DNA of 64,000 bases from Micrasema longulum (taxonomy: Eukaryota > Arthropoda > Insecta > Trichoptera > Brachycentridae), in the NCBI GenBank assembly GCA_022494885.1, contig JAGVSM010001371.1:310001-374000 (forward strand). The letters run 5' to 3'. The notes beneath the pieces are model-generated. The model was not told the DNA's origin. It worked only from the letters and a program-made list of their open reading frames with translations, and ran no database searches. Position numbers and translations under genes: made by a program. Shown in pieces: positions 53,740 through 64,000 of this stretch (position 1 is the stretch's first letter; each line of letters begins with the position of its first letter).

Positions 53740-54385
53740 TGAAGATTATCAATTTTATACTACTTTCATACCAGTTTGTATAATCAACAATAGTTTGAGT
53801 ATGTCTAAATGTTTGCAGAGAAGGCGGAATTTCACTTTTTGAAATTCATTCTAACATTTTCGAGAAAAATTGTGGTTGGCTCGTTTTCAGAGCGTCAAAA
53901 TATACTCAAGTACTGTTAAACGATAATTATAAATAATTAATTGAATTCAAAATAAATTAGGGTGATGTACTCGAGAGAAATCTCTGCTTAGCCATTTTAT
54001 TCTTCATAAATAATAAACCCACAGATTATGTCACATTTTGACTGAGGATACTTCATTAAACGCCCACAGATGGCTCTGATGGTAGCGAATTAAGCGAATA
54101 GATAACTGTCAAAAATTAATTTGGCGGGAAAATGCTATCAACCAAGTAATTTAGAGTGCACAGATGTGAAATAGAGAGGGTTTGCCAAATTCAGAAAAAG
54201 GTACTTTAAAAATAACATATTTTTTTATTTAATTAAATAAATACCCAAAAAGAATAAACCACAAATCCCTTTGAATCTCAAACCATGTCATGGAAATGGT
54301 CGAAAGTTTAAGAAAAAACTAATTTCGAGAGAAGCCAAATTGAGAAACTTAATGACTTAAGAGTACCCATTTTACTATTCATTAT
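53740..54385. other. AT-rich unassigned spacer
   Basis: Nothing recognised beyond the M-like start at 53,726-53,745. Confidence 0.3.
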
Positions 54386-54445
54386 TAACCCTTATTTGCA
54401 CCTGGTGGTGCAAAGGGCACTGCATTGGTACAATCAATGAACACT
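54385..54445 (-). repeat. SINE S1 tail fragment
   Basis: GCACCTGGTGGTGCAAAGGG, CACTGCATTGGTACAATC. Confidence 0.55.
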
Positions 54446-54734
54446 GCAGTTACGAGTCGAGGGTCGCGATTACAAACGCTATCTTCATCGGTACATATCT
54501 AGACATAAATTTACATCGATATTTATGTCAGAAAATGTGTATATTTGAATAAAAATTCAAAAAATCTTCATCAGTAACCTATAATTGAATATGTAAAAAA
54601 AAAATTGTAAAATTATTTTACTTTTCATTCGGAAAACTTAACTTTACTTTGTAGATAAAATTGAAGATACATTTCAATTTCCCATTAGCATACGGACCCT
54701 GGGCAATAAAATATTTTATTGAAAACCATCTTAT

Positions 54735-55100
54735 TTATTTATTCATTTAATTCACATCAACGCCCGAAGGGCTTTTACAAGTATGGTTCATAGATAAAAC
54801 TATATGAAAAGTAAGAAATAAAATATAGCGTTTAGTACATTCAAATACATATTCCTACAAACAACTAGTAATAAAACATAATTTAAAAACACATACATAT
54901 GTATGAAATGATAACATGATACACATACATATTGTAAAACATTTCAATAAATCAATATACGCAGTAAGAAAAACTCTTAACTGTGTATTGAAGTTGCTTT
55001 TTTATTGTAAGACAGTTTTAAGCAAGGAGAAAAGAAATTTTTAAACAAATTATTTATACGTTTTAAAATGCTTAAAAGTATTTAAATAAGAATGCGTATT
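54735..55100 (-). repeat. Probable LINE 3'UTR
   Basis: TTATTTATTCATTTAATTCA, CAACGCCCGAAGGGCTTTTA at the left end, then AT-rich sequence: the usual layout of minus-oriented LINE 3' ends in this window. Confidence 0.4.
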
Positions 55101-55119
55101 ACATACTATCAAGCCCAGA

Positions 55120-55185
55120 ACACTCAACAAACCTCGACCATGGTAGGCAAACGCGCAAACCACTACACTATGAGGCGGCCTTTTC
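55120..55185 (-). repeat. SINE S1 head fragment
   Basis: CCATGGTAGGCAAACGCGCA, AACCACTACACTATGAGGCG. Confidence 0.65.
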
Positions 55186-55689
55186 TACATTCGATTTTTT
55201 TATTCACACTTACTCACTTGAAAACTCTCTTACAGGGTTTTGGTTCTATTTTACACACATTACTGTAGTCTTCATCCGCCCGGACACATTAAAAATGCAT
55301 CGATCATCATTTGATTAAAGATTTGGAAGTGTGGCTAGGTATAGCAGGCACCTCATTCAACAGTCTGAAGTATATCTGGAGATCGGATATTTATTTAGTG
55401 TAAACCAAATGCCTTTGGTTTCAAAGGCGTTTACCTACAAAACATATATTCTCCTCTGATGTGAATCGTGTAATACTCTTTCTTAAAAAAAACAACCGAA
55501 TCTGTACAGTTTTGGGGTGCGGAAAACAAGACAGTAAAACGTTGATTTGGATGCATTTGCGAGTGAGTAACAGATAAACAGGGTTCTTTAAAATCTATGC
55601 CTATTATCAAATTTGTCTAGCATCGCGTGTCCTCTTAACCACGTTTGCCTTCTTTGCAAGGCGTCAGGAACTCGACTCGAGAAAGGGGC

Positions 55690-55925
55690 GGGCGCTTTTA
55701 AATATTTTTTTTTGTTTTTTTCAATATACAAAAAAGCTAAAATAAATTATTCAATAAAATAAATAATTACATAGCAATGAAAAACATATTAATAAAAATA
55801 ATAGTAAACCAAAATCCCACAAAGGCATGGCCTGTTCGTGGGTATACAAAAAATGTTTATAAATTGTTTGCTTCTATAATAAATAGACCGGTACAATGTT
55901 TTTTATATAATATAAGAAAGAATAA
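55690..55925 (-). repeat. J2 LINE 3'UTR (inverse)
   Basis: ATCCCACAAAGGCATGGCCT, GTTCGTGGGTATACAAAAAA: inverse of 7,570-7,810. Confidence 0.75.
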
Positions 55926-56049
55926 AGGAAATATATTCTGAAAAAGATTTAAAGATTTTTTTTTATTTTTAAATATTAAAAAATAAAAAAAATACATGAA
56001 AATATTATATATTATTAGAGGACAACAAAATTTATTATAAAAAAGAGTT

Positions 56050-56730
56050 AATATCTTTATTCATTTATTTTACAGAAACAAACAGTCAACAATGATATAA
56101 CAACACAAAAAGATACAGCTTAAAGACAGACCAGCGAAGTTTCTAAATAAAAAATCATACATATCAAATTGTAGTACAATAAAAAAAGTGTTAACATATT
56201 ACAACAGAGATGAAGAACATTTAAGAAAAGGTAATATAGAAGTCTAGGCATCTACATCTCACACGCATGAATAAAGGTTTCAGCTCTTTAACTTCACAAA
56301 CATCAACAGATGAAATAATTGAAGGAATATAGATGTTCAAATATAGGCAGAATGGTGAATGTTACACAGTGTGTAAAGTGGCCACTTAAACCAGCCATTG
56401 ACAGGTCATAAACCCTGTAGATACCTAGACTTCTATATTACCTTTTCTTAAATGTTCTTCATCTCTGTTGTAATATGTTAATATAAACAGCTCCCCAGGG
56501 AGTTGAATCCAGTCCTTGTCAACAAAAATTTGGACAAACTCAAAATATTGTTGATAAAAAAGTGTGTTTGTTATTTGTGTGGAAGTGTTTAGGTGTGTTA
56601 GTGTGAGAATCATTAAATAGCAAGTAAGAGCGTATCGCAGCCAGAATCAAAGAGTCTTAATTTATTTTGAAATAAATTAAGATTCATGTTAAATATATCA
56701 ATCTATGAAAAAAAAATATAGTTTGATTCT
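56050..56730 (-). repeat. J4 LINE 3' end split by an M foldback
   Basis: 56,050-56,180 and 56,560-56,720 match 23,645-23,985. Between them lies an M foldback unit with short outer arms (56,190-56,256 vs 56,420-56,485, about 65 bp) enclosing GGCAGAATGGTGAATGTTAC and TAACTTCACAAACATCAACA. Confidence 0.75.
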
Positions 56731-57410
56731 AGGATAGTGCGAGTTTTTAAAAAGGGACAAATTTTTTTAAGTTTGGGATTAACGAAATATTATCCGTAAA
56801 AAAATCATTAAAAAAAATTGGGCCTATAAAATATGCATGTCTCTGTGCTAGCCTCGTTTTACAATGTGGTATTTCTAGCACACGTTTCCTTCTTAGACTA
56901 GATGTATTTAAATTAATAGTATATTAAAATATTGAAAACAATATGTATGTACGATAATAAGTAATACTTGATTGGTAAATACGATGTTTCTCCTCTGGGA
57001 ATCGAACCATAGACAGAACACACAGTTGTTGTTTGCATTTTATCTCTGTTTACTGCCGCGAAGCTTGGTAAGCAGAACTCTTGATTGAATCGGCGATTCC
57101 CGTGGGAAGACGAAGTTTCCCGAACGCAAAGAAAGCATCTTTTCGATTATTAGTAATGCCTTGAATGTAGTGATGTCCATCATAATAGATTGAGGGACAT
57201 ATTCGAACATTTCAAAACCAGCTTCAGTCATGGGGGATACGTTCCAAGTACCGTTTTTAAAAAAAACAATATTAAAATCAATTTGGAATTAAAAAAATTA
57301 AAATTTTAACTCCTCATTCAATCGTTATTGTTTTCTTTGATAAAACATGACATCAAAATACTTCGAAACAAAGATGGTTTACTATCAAATTATACGAGTA
57401 TTATACACCA
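56730..57410. other. AT-rich spacer
   Basis: A short SINE-like box B remnant (GGGAATCGAACC near 56,997) and a 63-codon frame at 57,040-57,231 of unknown meaning. Confidence 0.3.
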
Positions 57411-57885
57411 AGTAGGGGAGAGTGCCTATGTATAGAACATTTTTGATTTAATCTCTCTAGCTTTTTTTCGGCATTAAATAGGCAGAATATTATTTTAAAA
57501 TATTTCATACTTAAGTAGCTACAAAATCTAAATGTATCCCATTCTTAAACGCTTTCCCATGAATGGTACACTAGTATACCTTGAATGTAAAATTTATTAA
57601 AATACAAGATTGATTGTTAAAAATATGTTAACACTAAAAATAACAACACCTTCAAGTAATATTAAGGTACATAATTTCAACGTTCGTATTTGCTATAAAA
57701 AAATTACAAGAGTAAAAAAAAAAGTTAAGCAAAACAATCGCATTATATGTAATGCGTATCTATACTTCATTATCTGTAATTCACATTTTTTAAATAGTAT
57801 AATAAAACAATCTTCATAACTAGACAAAACTAACTAGAAAAAATAAGAACCGAAAGATATTAAAGTGAATTAAACACATTTTATG

Positions 57886-58783
57886 TAGTGATGCAATGGA
57901 AGTGTCATAACGAAAGCAGAAACGGAAACAGATGCAAAAGTGGAAGTGTAAAAACGATGAAAAAAAACCTATTTTTTTTACAAATACATTTTTAATGAAA
58001 CTAATATTAAAAATTAAGTAGTGGTAAGTTATATATTATGAAAAGTAGTTCCGGTGTTTTTCATATATAAGACCAGCTCCGCTAAAAAAATGCTCACTGG
58101 CGACGCTGCTGGGAGAAGCTGATAAATATTGGCGCACTAATGGCAAAAGATTAGTATATTTGTATGAATTTAATTTCCATCACATGAGAGGATCATCATG
58201 TAAAGCCAATCGTTTTTCATTTTTGTACCCTGAAGTTGTGACTGTGCATCCAAAAACAGATTGTCATTCTCGTTATTTGTAATCGAGTCTTGCTGGTCTT
58301 CATTCATACTTAACATGCATTCTCATATTTATAATGATGAATTCATCATTGATGATGACATAGGTTGGACTTCATTCTCGGTTTGAGTTCAGGACGTTGT
58401 TTACATCTGGCTGATAGATCGTCAATTTCAACGAAATGGTTACAAACAGTACTTGTTTTTGGTTTTATGATTGCACTAAAGTTGCACACACGATACAAAT
58501 TAATTACTTAAACAAACAAAAACGGAATATCTCACGAGATTATATTCACGTTGCGGCTTATAATGAAGTAAAAAAAAGTATGTAAACAAACGCGTTGCGA
58601 CAAGTGCCGAAAACACGCGCCCGGTTCAATTGTGGATGGCTGGAATGCCTGGAACACCCCTCCCGTTCGTAAAGTTTCGTTCGTATTTCCGTTATACAAG
58701 TTGCGGTAACGAAAAAAAAAATGAATATCAAAACACGTGCACAACCTCCGCAGTTGCAGAAGAAGAAGTCTTTTGCATCACTA
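57886..58783 (-). mobile_element. hAT element remnant with near-8-bp target duplication
   Basis: TIRs begin TAGTGATGCAA and end TTGCATCACTA. Flanking octamers ATTTTATG (57,878-57,885) and ATTATATG (58,784-58,791) match at 7/8 positions, as expected of a hAT 8-bp duplication. Length 898 bp; only the transposase C-terminus is left, plus a CpG-rich right portion. Confidence 0.85.
58036..58205 (-). pseudogene. hAT transposase C-terminal dimerisation domain
   Basis: On the minus strand: DPLM*WKLNSYKYTNLLPL, VRQYLSASPSSVASEHFFSG, AGLIYEKHRNYFS, stop at 58,036. This is the hATC signature (WW...LPLVRQYLSxPxSSVASERLFSxAG). One Trp codon is TGA, so it is a pseudogene. The rest of the transposase is missing. 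Confidence 0.85.
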
Positions 58784-59059
58784 ATTATATGCATTAAAAA
58801 GGCAGTAAAACTTTAAATGTCAAGGTTTTCATGGGCCCAATTCCAACTTATTTTAAATTCAAGCCATTGCATAACACTATATTAATATGTTTTCTCCATT
58901 ACATATATGATGTTAACATGTTATAGACAATTCTAAACCGTATGTAAACAAATACGAAATACGCGAGATAAATGTGTTTTCAACGGTCGCGAGAGCGTAC
59001 GGGATATCACCCTAGATATGGAAATGATTTCTTTGTGGTTCAATGTGTTTTTTTTTCAT

Positions 59060-59110
59060 TAAACCCTAATGAGCACCTGATGGTGCATATGACACTATAT
59101 TAGAAAAATA
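59060..59110 (-). repeat. SINE S1 tail fragment
   Basis: GAGCACCTGATGGTGCATAT, GACACTATATTA. Confidence 0.45.
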
Positions 59111-59819
59111 AATGCATGATCAATTTATTACAAAAAGTATTCCATTCATGATTCAAGAAAAAGCGTGATTTTTTAGGAAAACACATAAACCAATATGGTT
59201 GTGCTTTAGTCAATTTCTTGAAACTGAATTGAAAATATCCTTAGAGAATCAACTTTAAATATTGTGTATATGTATTGATGTACCTGCTACTTCTTAAATG
59301 CACTAACTTAAACAAATTACCGTAAAAAAAATAGTTTGTTACACAAAAATATGTATGAAATCTAGCTTGCTTTGCTGCAGCAAAAAACTGCGGTTTGAAG
59401 GTTAATCCGTTTTTTATCGTACTGGTAATATTTTAAAAATACTTTATGTTATTAGTTTTGGCTGGGAAATGATTGTCTCATTCATGGGCACTCTCCCCTA
59501 AAAGAGCGATGTAGGGCATTCCATAAACGAATGTCATAATTATAATACTATTACGCATTGTTCAATAAATGTTTTTCGAATAAAATTTCGACCGTGTTGT
59601 TTCGAAATTGTGTAAAACGAGGTTCCACTGCAAACTATTTTTTTTGCAGCGGTTGATAAATACATATTGTTAGTGACCAAATGAAATTGCGTGTTTAAAT
59701 CCCACATTACAATATATATATATATACATTTTTGGACCACAGCAGGCTAGGAGGCCCAATGACAGTGGTGAATGTGCACAAACCACCCAGATTTGAGAAA
59801 ATTTACATTAAATGTTTGC

Positions 59820-59895
59820 GTTCTCACCGGGAATCAAACACGTAACCTTGTTTGTATCAAGAGTCTTGACCACTATTCCACGGAGGCCGCCTATT
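59820..59895 (-). repeat. tRNA-like SINE head, diverged
   Basis: CACCGGGAATCAAACACGTA (box B inverted), then GACCACTATTCCACGGAGGC. Confidence 0.45.
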
Positions 59896-59964
59896 ACTAG
59901 TGCTGTAGATATATTTTATCCAGTAAGATGTACATATTTTGTTAGTATTTTTGATTACTTATTT

Positions 59965-60400
59965 TTATTTATTTATTTATTCAACTTTTTGTACATAATG
60001 TTTTTTGTACATTGGCGGGCTTATTGCCAAATGGCAATTTCTTCCAACCAACCAATAAAATAAAAGTTTTATTTTTATAATTCAAGTTAAAGAACATATT
60101 CAATAGAAAAAAAAAACATTAAAAAGTCAAAAATATTTAAAAATAGAAATAAACGTATTTGTTTATAAATTACCTTAAATCAAAACTATTACTCAATGGG
60201 AAAAAGGAAAAAGAGGAAAAAGGAAAGGAGGAGAGATTAAGGAAGAAAAAAGAGATGTTTCTTCAGACGTGATTTAAACAGGGATAATGTAGTAACATCT
60301 TTGATGGTGGATGGGAGATGATTCCACAGTCATTTTTTAAGAGAGTGCCTTGAGAATGAGAACGAAGAGGTAAACCATGAACTGATAAGCGTTGAAATTT
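59965..60400 (-). pseudogene. LINE 3' end with RT C-terminus
   Basis: Minus strand LWNHLPSTIKDVTTLSLFKS, RLKKHLFFLP, stop: the terminal LINE RT motif. The 3' end contains TGGCGGGCTTATTGCCAAAT, shared with 35,998-36,022 and 39,385-39,410. Same family as 39,370-39,730. Confidence 0.75.
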
Positions 60401-60454
60401 TTCACACTTTTACCTATGTTTACATTTTCACATTTTTACCTATGTTTACTTGTT

Positions 60455-60910
60455 GGTATCGTGGTGTAATGGTCAGCGCGTTTGCCAATCATTTAAAAGG
60501 TTTCGAGTTTGATCTTGTGGTCTTTAGTATAATCTTTGAAGGCTGCCCTCGTATATGTATCTTTTCTGATTCATTTAAGTTCTGCACATTTTTCATAATT
60601 TTTCTTACTATGATCGCAAAATTTATATTTAATATCAGTCATTGAGCCATTTTACCATTGATATCTCATGAATATAAGGTGTTTGGTCTTACGCTTAAAG
60701 TGCTAGTCTAAAGACGATGAAATAGTGAATTGAAGGGATCTAAAGGCCCGGTATTCACCGGCAGCCGTTATAAAATCATGGGGACTTTACCAGCTATGCA
60801 TAGATGAAAATTAATTTAAAAAAATATATATATATTAATAAAATTACCAATGCAGTGCCCTATGCGCCATAACGTACAAAAAGAGAATGATGACGATGAA
60901 GATGCTTAGG
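60455..60910 (+). repeat. SINE S1 pieces (head, inverted middle, tail)
   Basis: Head 60,455-60,520 (GTGGTGTAATGGTCAGCGCG), an inverted S1 body fragment at 60,690-60,725 (TCTTACGCTTAAAGTGCTAG), and a tail at 60,843-60,905 (CCAATGCAGTGCCCTATGCG, GATGACGATGAAGATG). A rearranged or multiply inserted locus. Confidence 0.65.
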
Positions 60911-61424
60911 TTCGCACTTCGAAATTCTAAATCTTTCGATAATACAACTCCAATTTGAATATCGCATGATATTTTTGTCCGCAGAATATCGGAATACTGT
61001 TCCATTATTTGGGGTCCTTGTGAGTCAAAACACGTCTTTCAAATATTAACTATAATTTATAAATAAAAATATTGTAAAAAAACTAACAAAATTCATTTGA
61101 GTTCTTAAAAATTCGAGATCCGATAAATTTGTGAATCGTATCGCATCACTATTCGTGGTGGAAAACAGATAAATACGATTGAAATGAACGCGAATAAGAT
61201 TTTCCGGTACCCGCATACCGGTTTCCTTTCAATTCCCAATCAACCGATATTCATATTAATAAAACGGTTCTGCATTCAGTCGATTCAGTTTTATCTTAAT
61301 TATTCCATTGATCTTTACTACTATCATCATTTTTCCGTAACTCTTTAATCCCTGAACAGGGAGACTTTTAGAACTTATTATTTTTGTAAAATAAATTTTA
61401 TGATTTATACTTTGCGGTTATTCA

Positions 61425-62648
61425 TTAAAATATTTTTTTTTTGTTTTCAACGCTAATTTTTATTTATTTTTCTCCTGACCGGCTTCAAAGCAAACAAGCT
61501 TCTTCGTCAAGGTTTACGTAACTAATGCATTTTTTAATGTTTACTAAATACTACCCGTGGAGCCAATAAATCAAGTTTTTATTTCTCTAAAAGGGTGGTA
61601 ATTTTATTTGAATATTTAAATTATTTTATTTTGCATTAATGAACAGAAAATTTAAAAGGAAAAAAAACAGCAGAACCGGTTTATCAGCAGATTTCTTATT
61701 TTTCCTAAACAAAGAAAAAAACTTGAGAAATTGTATAAATTTAAAATGCAATATTATCATTATTAAAAACTAAATGTTAACAAAAATTTAAAAAGATGAC
61801 TGTTAAAAAAAAAAACAATCAAAATAAAGCCTGGTTACATACTCGTATTAACCATTTAATTTTTTTTTTCTTAAAAGTTTTGTCAACATTTTCTTTTAAG
61901 ATCTGCTTAGGAATTTCCGAGATATGTCCATTTTTGTTTTAATTATGTTCAACAAAATGTATTTTTATTTTTTATCTGATAATCTTTAATTATATCAATC
62001 CCAGAATGAGTTTGCTAACTTATGGGAATACAATTGTGTTTTTGTACATTTTTGTATTTTGAAATAAAAAATAAAAAAAAAAATATTTGAAAAATTTAGT
62101 AATTGTATCATGAAGTGTTCTTTGGCCATACTTGTTTACAAACATTGGCACTGGTTTCGATGCTTGACAGGAGTGGGCTAAAATAAATATGTTTTATTTC
62201 GTTATTAATGATTTTTCTCTTAAATCTTTTTTAACTTCTTAGTTTTGCAATTTCAATATTTTATTTCCAACATGAAGTACTTTTAATCCAGTGTCTTTAT
62301 TGAAGTTATGATTATTTTCTCAGATTTGATCAGATGGTTTGCGAATTCTAAAATTTTATTATTATTTAAGCACCATCAGTATTATTTAACTCTAATGTTA
62401 AAGTTTCTTTTAGTTTTTATGTATTTCTTTTAGTCCACTCCGGTCTAGCTTCGAAAATATTAATATCAAATTACCACCCTCTTACGGAAAAAAGACTGGA
62501 TTTATTGGCTCCACGGGTAGTATTTAGTAAACATGAAAAAAATAAAAGACGAAAGAATTCAGTTGTAACATAAACCTTGACGAAGAAGCTTGTTTGCTTT
62601 GAAACTGATCGGAAGAAAAAAAAATATTGGTTAGAAACAAAGTTGTTT
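61425..62648 (-). mobile_element. Penelope-like element (PLE-2) with inverted terminal repeats
   Basis: Arms 61,425-61,608 and 62,460-62,648 are inverted copies (shared TGGATTTATTGGCTCCACGG-type block and TTGACGAAGAAGCTTGTTTG). Inside, the minus strand reads EFANHLI near 62,350 and then HNFNKDTGLKVLHVGNKILK, the sequence just after the GIY-YIG domain in Penelope-like elements. Most of the ORF is lost. Hammerhead-like motifs sit in both arms (61,472-61,515 minus; 62,572-62,615 plus). Confidence 0.72.
62572..62615 (+). ncRNA. Hammerhead-like motif in PLE-2 terminal repeat
   Basis: AACCTTGACGA, a stem II of GAAGC/GCTTT around TTGTTT, then GAAAC and TGATC. The left arm keeps CCGGTC where the right has TGATC, but has GAAG for GAAA. 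The canonical C3 is T in both arms, so current activity is doubtful. Confidence 0.4.
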
Positions 62649-62746
62649 TATTTATTTCATTATTCTTTTTCATTTACTTTTTGATAACTCGTGAATTGAC
62701 CAGTATAGATATAACATAGATTTATAATCTATTTTTTTTTTAATAC

Positions 62747-62900
62747 ATGAAGCTAAGATCACCAGTATTACGCTTCAGGTGCCAGTCTGGCGACTATGAA
62801 ATATTCTTGTGTAAAAACACTTTTTTAAAATGAATATTTTACGTCAACCATGTCGGAAATCAAACCTGTGACGTCTTGCATGGTAGATAAACATGCATCC
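62747..62900 (-). repeat. SINE S1, partial
   Basis: CGCTTCAGGTGCCAGTCTGG, CGACTATGAAATATTCTTGT, GGAAATCAAACCTGTGACGT. Confidence 0.7.
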
Positions 62901-63224
62901 TCATATAAGAGATAAATGAATTATTTATCACCAGGAGAAATTCATACCGTCAGACTATTAATTTAATTTTATAGTTTATAGAAACAAATGTGTTTGCATA
63001 CTATAAGTATTAATATTGTCAAAACATGTGTATTTTATTAAATAAATACTTACTATAGTAAAAACGGAATATAAAAAAAATATTTTTTCATTAAAATCTC
63101 TTCCTATCAATTCTTTTTGGCACAGTTTTAATAAAGACTAGATTCCTGTTTAGGAACCTGACATTTGTCAGCTCCAATAAAATTACAAAAAAATAACATA
63201 TTTTAAAATGAGGAACTAGGATCT

Positions 63225-63350
63225 AACCACCTCTGCGCTCTGTAGCTGCAAGACGTGTTGGGATGTTTATTGTTCAGTGCCATATAAATTATCCAAAATA
63301 AATAAAGCATGGTAGCCAAACGAGCCAACCATTATACAACGAGGCGGACT
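63225..63350 (-). repeat. 'gctctgtagctgcaagacg' repeat followed by a SINE S1 head
   Basis: GCGCTCTGTAGCTGCAAGAC at about 63,235, plus orientation; then S1 head inverted (GCATGGTAGCCAAACGAGCC, CAACCATTATACAACGAGGC) at 63,307-63,350. Confidence 0.55.
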
Positions 63351-63699
63351 TTTTTCTACTCATTTTCCATTTTCAGGATTTTTACCTAAGAGTATTAAAT
63401 TTCATGGATTTTCATGTTTTTTTTTTCTGGATTATAAAACATATACCCACAATAATATTAAAAATTGGATGTTTTAAAAATAGCTCAGTTTTTTTTGTTG
63501 ATAAATCACCCCAAGGAAACTTTACAATTTTATACATAAAGGTAATAATTTTAATTAAGCTAATATTACATATAATATTTACTGACTTCAACATTGATAG
63601 AACGACAAACGAAAGAAGTGAGATCTGAACTGACTGAAACTGTCGATGATTTGTAAGTGTGAAAGCTATGGATTTCAAGCAGAAGAACCGCTGTGAACT

Positions 63700-63875
63700 A
63701 ACTTCAATGCCCGTTCCAATCGCACTCTACCACAACTTGATTTCCGTTTTTCTATAACTTAAGAAAAATTCCCGAGAATTAAAATATTTGGGTGAACTCA
63801 AAAGTTTTTTGATATAAAAAAACATAACCCTGACGACAGACGCCAAAGTGCGACCCGAAACATCTCATCGGTAAA
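63700..63875 (+). repeat. SINE S2, 5'-truncated copy 3
   Basis: CCAATCGCACTCTACCACAA, CTTGATTTCCGTTTTTCTAT, AATATTTGGGTGAACTCAAA match S2 body. It is followed by CCCTGACGACAGACGCC and CCCGAAACATCTC (63,829-63,870), faintly hammerhead-like but without good stems. Confidence 0.55.
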
Positions 63876-64000
63876 TTGTGCGAACGATTCGCGGCATGGA
63901 AACCGATCAAATGAAAATTCTACCTAAAACATATAAACATTTATCTTCATTACTCCCAATACAAGAAACATCGTTTGACCTTTAGCAATGTTACACAGTA

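Larger units (their letters stand above)
57413..59500. mobile_element. TIR-bounded DNA element (about 2.1 kb)
   Basis: TAGGGGAGAGTGCCTATG at the left end is matched inversely at the right end (CATGGGCACTCTCCCCTA), 17/18 identical. The interior is AT-rich and hosts the hAT insertion. No transposase of its own was recognised, so it is non-autonomous or decayed; the superfamily is uncertain. Confidence 0.55.

Noticed and set aside
58532..58794. Two overlapping Cys-containing minus frames in the hAT element (possible BED zinc finger)
   Set aside because: The Cys/His spacing does not match a BED finger and both frames end early.
63829..63870. CCCTGACGACAGACGCC followed by CGAAAC as a third hammerhead
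   Set aside because: The core boxes are present but stem II pairs for only about 3 bp and no stem I was found.
1..64000. Bacterial-type defence, toxin or biosynthetic cluster
   Set aside because: Introns, Inr/DPE promoters, SINEs and LINEs show this is animal nuclear DNA; no multi-gene operon-like array exists.

Overview
This is a gene-poor, AT-rich (roughly 70 % A+T by eye) stretch of eukaryotic nuclear DNA, most likely from an insect. I infer this from an SLC7A-type gene with spliced exons, arthropod-style Inr+DPE core promoters, many dead Jockey-like and RTE-like non-LTR retrotransposon fragments, Penelope-like elements, hAT remnants and tRNA-derived SINEs. The order or species cannot be read from the window. 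It is not bacterial: there are no operons, and almost all short ORFs are chance frames or transposon remnants.

Left edge (1-6,560): the one recognisable host gene is the 5' part of an SLC7A4-like cationic amino acid transporter on the minus strand. A CpG-rich promoter patch holds an initiator with a DPE at exact spacing (TSS about 6301). It is followed by an inferred non-coding exon, a first coding exon (2771-2618, ATG at 2759), a 2.3 kb intron and a second coding exon (339-91). The gene runs off the left edge. Its introns hold LINE, Penelope-like, SINE and foldback insertions.

Middle (6.5-40 kb): a graveyard of 5'-truncated LINEs (Jockey-like, RTE-like and others), SINEs and foldback elements. 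It includes a clear nest at 30.7-33.2 kb, where a plus-strand LINE is split by a foldback-family unit and by a second LINE on the opposite strand. At 36.4-36.9 kb a second copy of that LINE is split by an insertion with a long palindrome.

Around 40.6 kb there is a second candidate promoter with a short first coding exon (ATG 40718, donor at 40757) on the plus strand. Its gene is unidentified and no further exons were recognised.

Right part (41-64 kb): a head-to-head cluster of an abundant foldback family (called 'M' here), two Penelope-like families whose inverted terminal repeats hold hammerhead-ribozyme-like motifs, a hAT remnant with a visible near-8-bp target duplication nested inside a larger TIR element, and more LINE/SINE debris.

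The best leads are the Penelope-like elements with hammerhead-like terminal repeats, the modular M family (about 18 copies in 64 kb, no known assignment), the 36.4 kb palindrome, and the two Inr/DPE promoters. I see no prokaryote-style defence or metabolic system.
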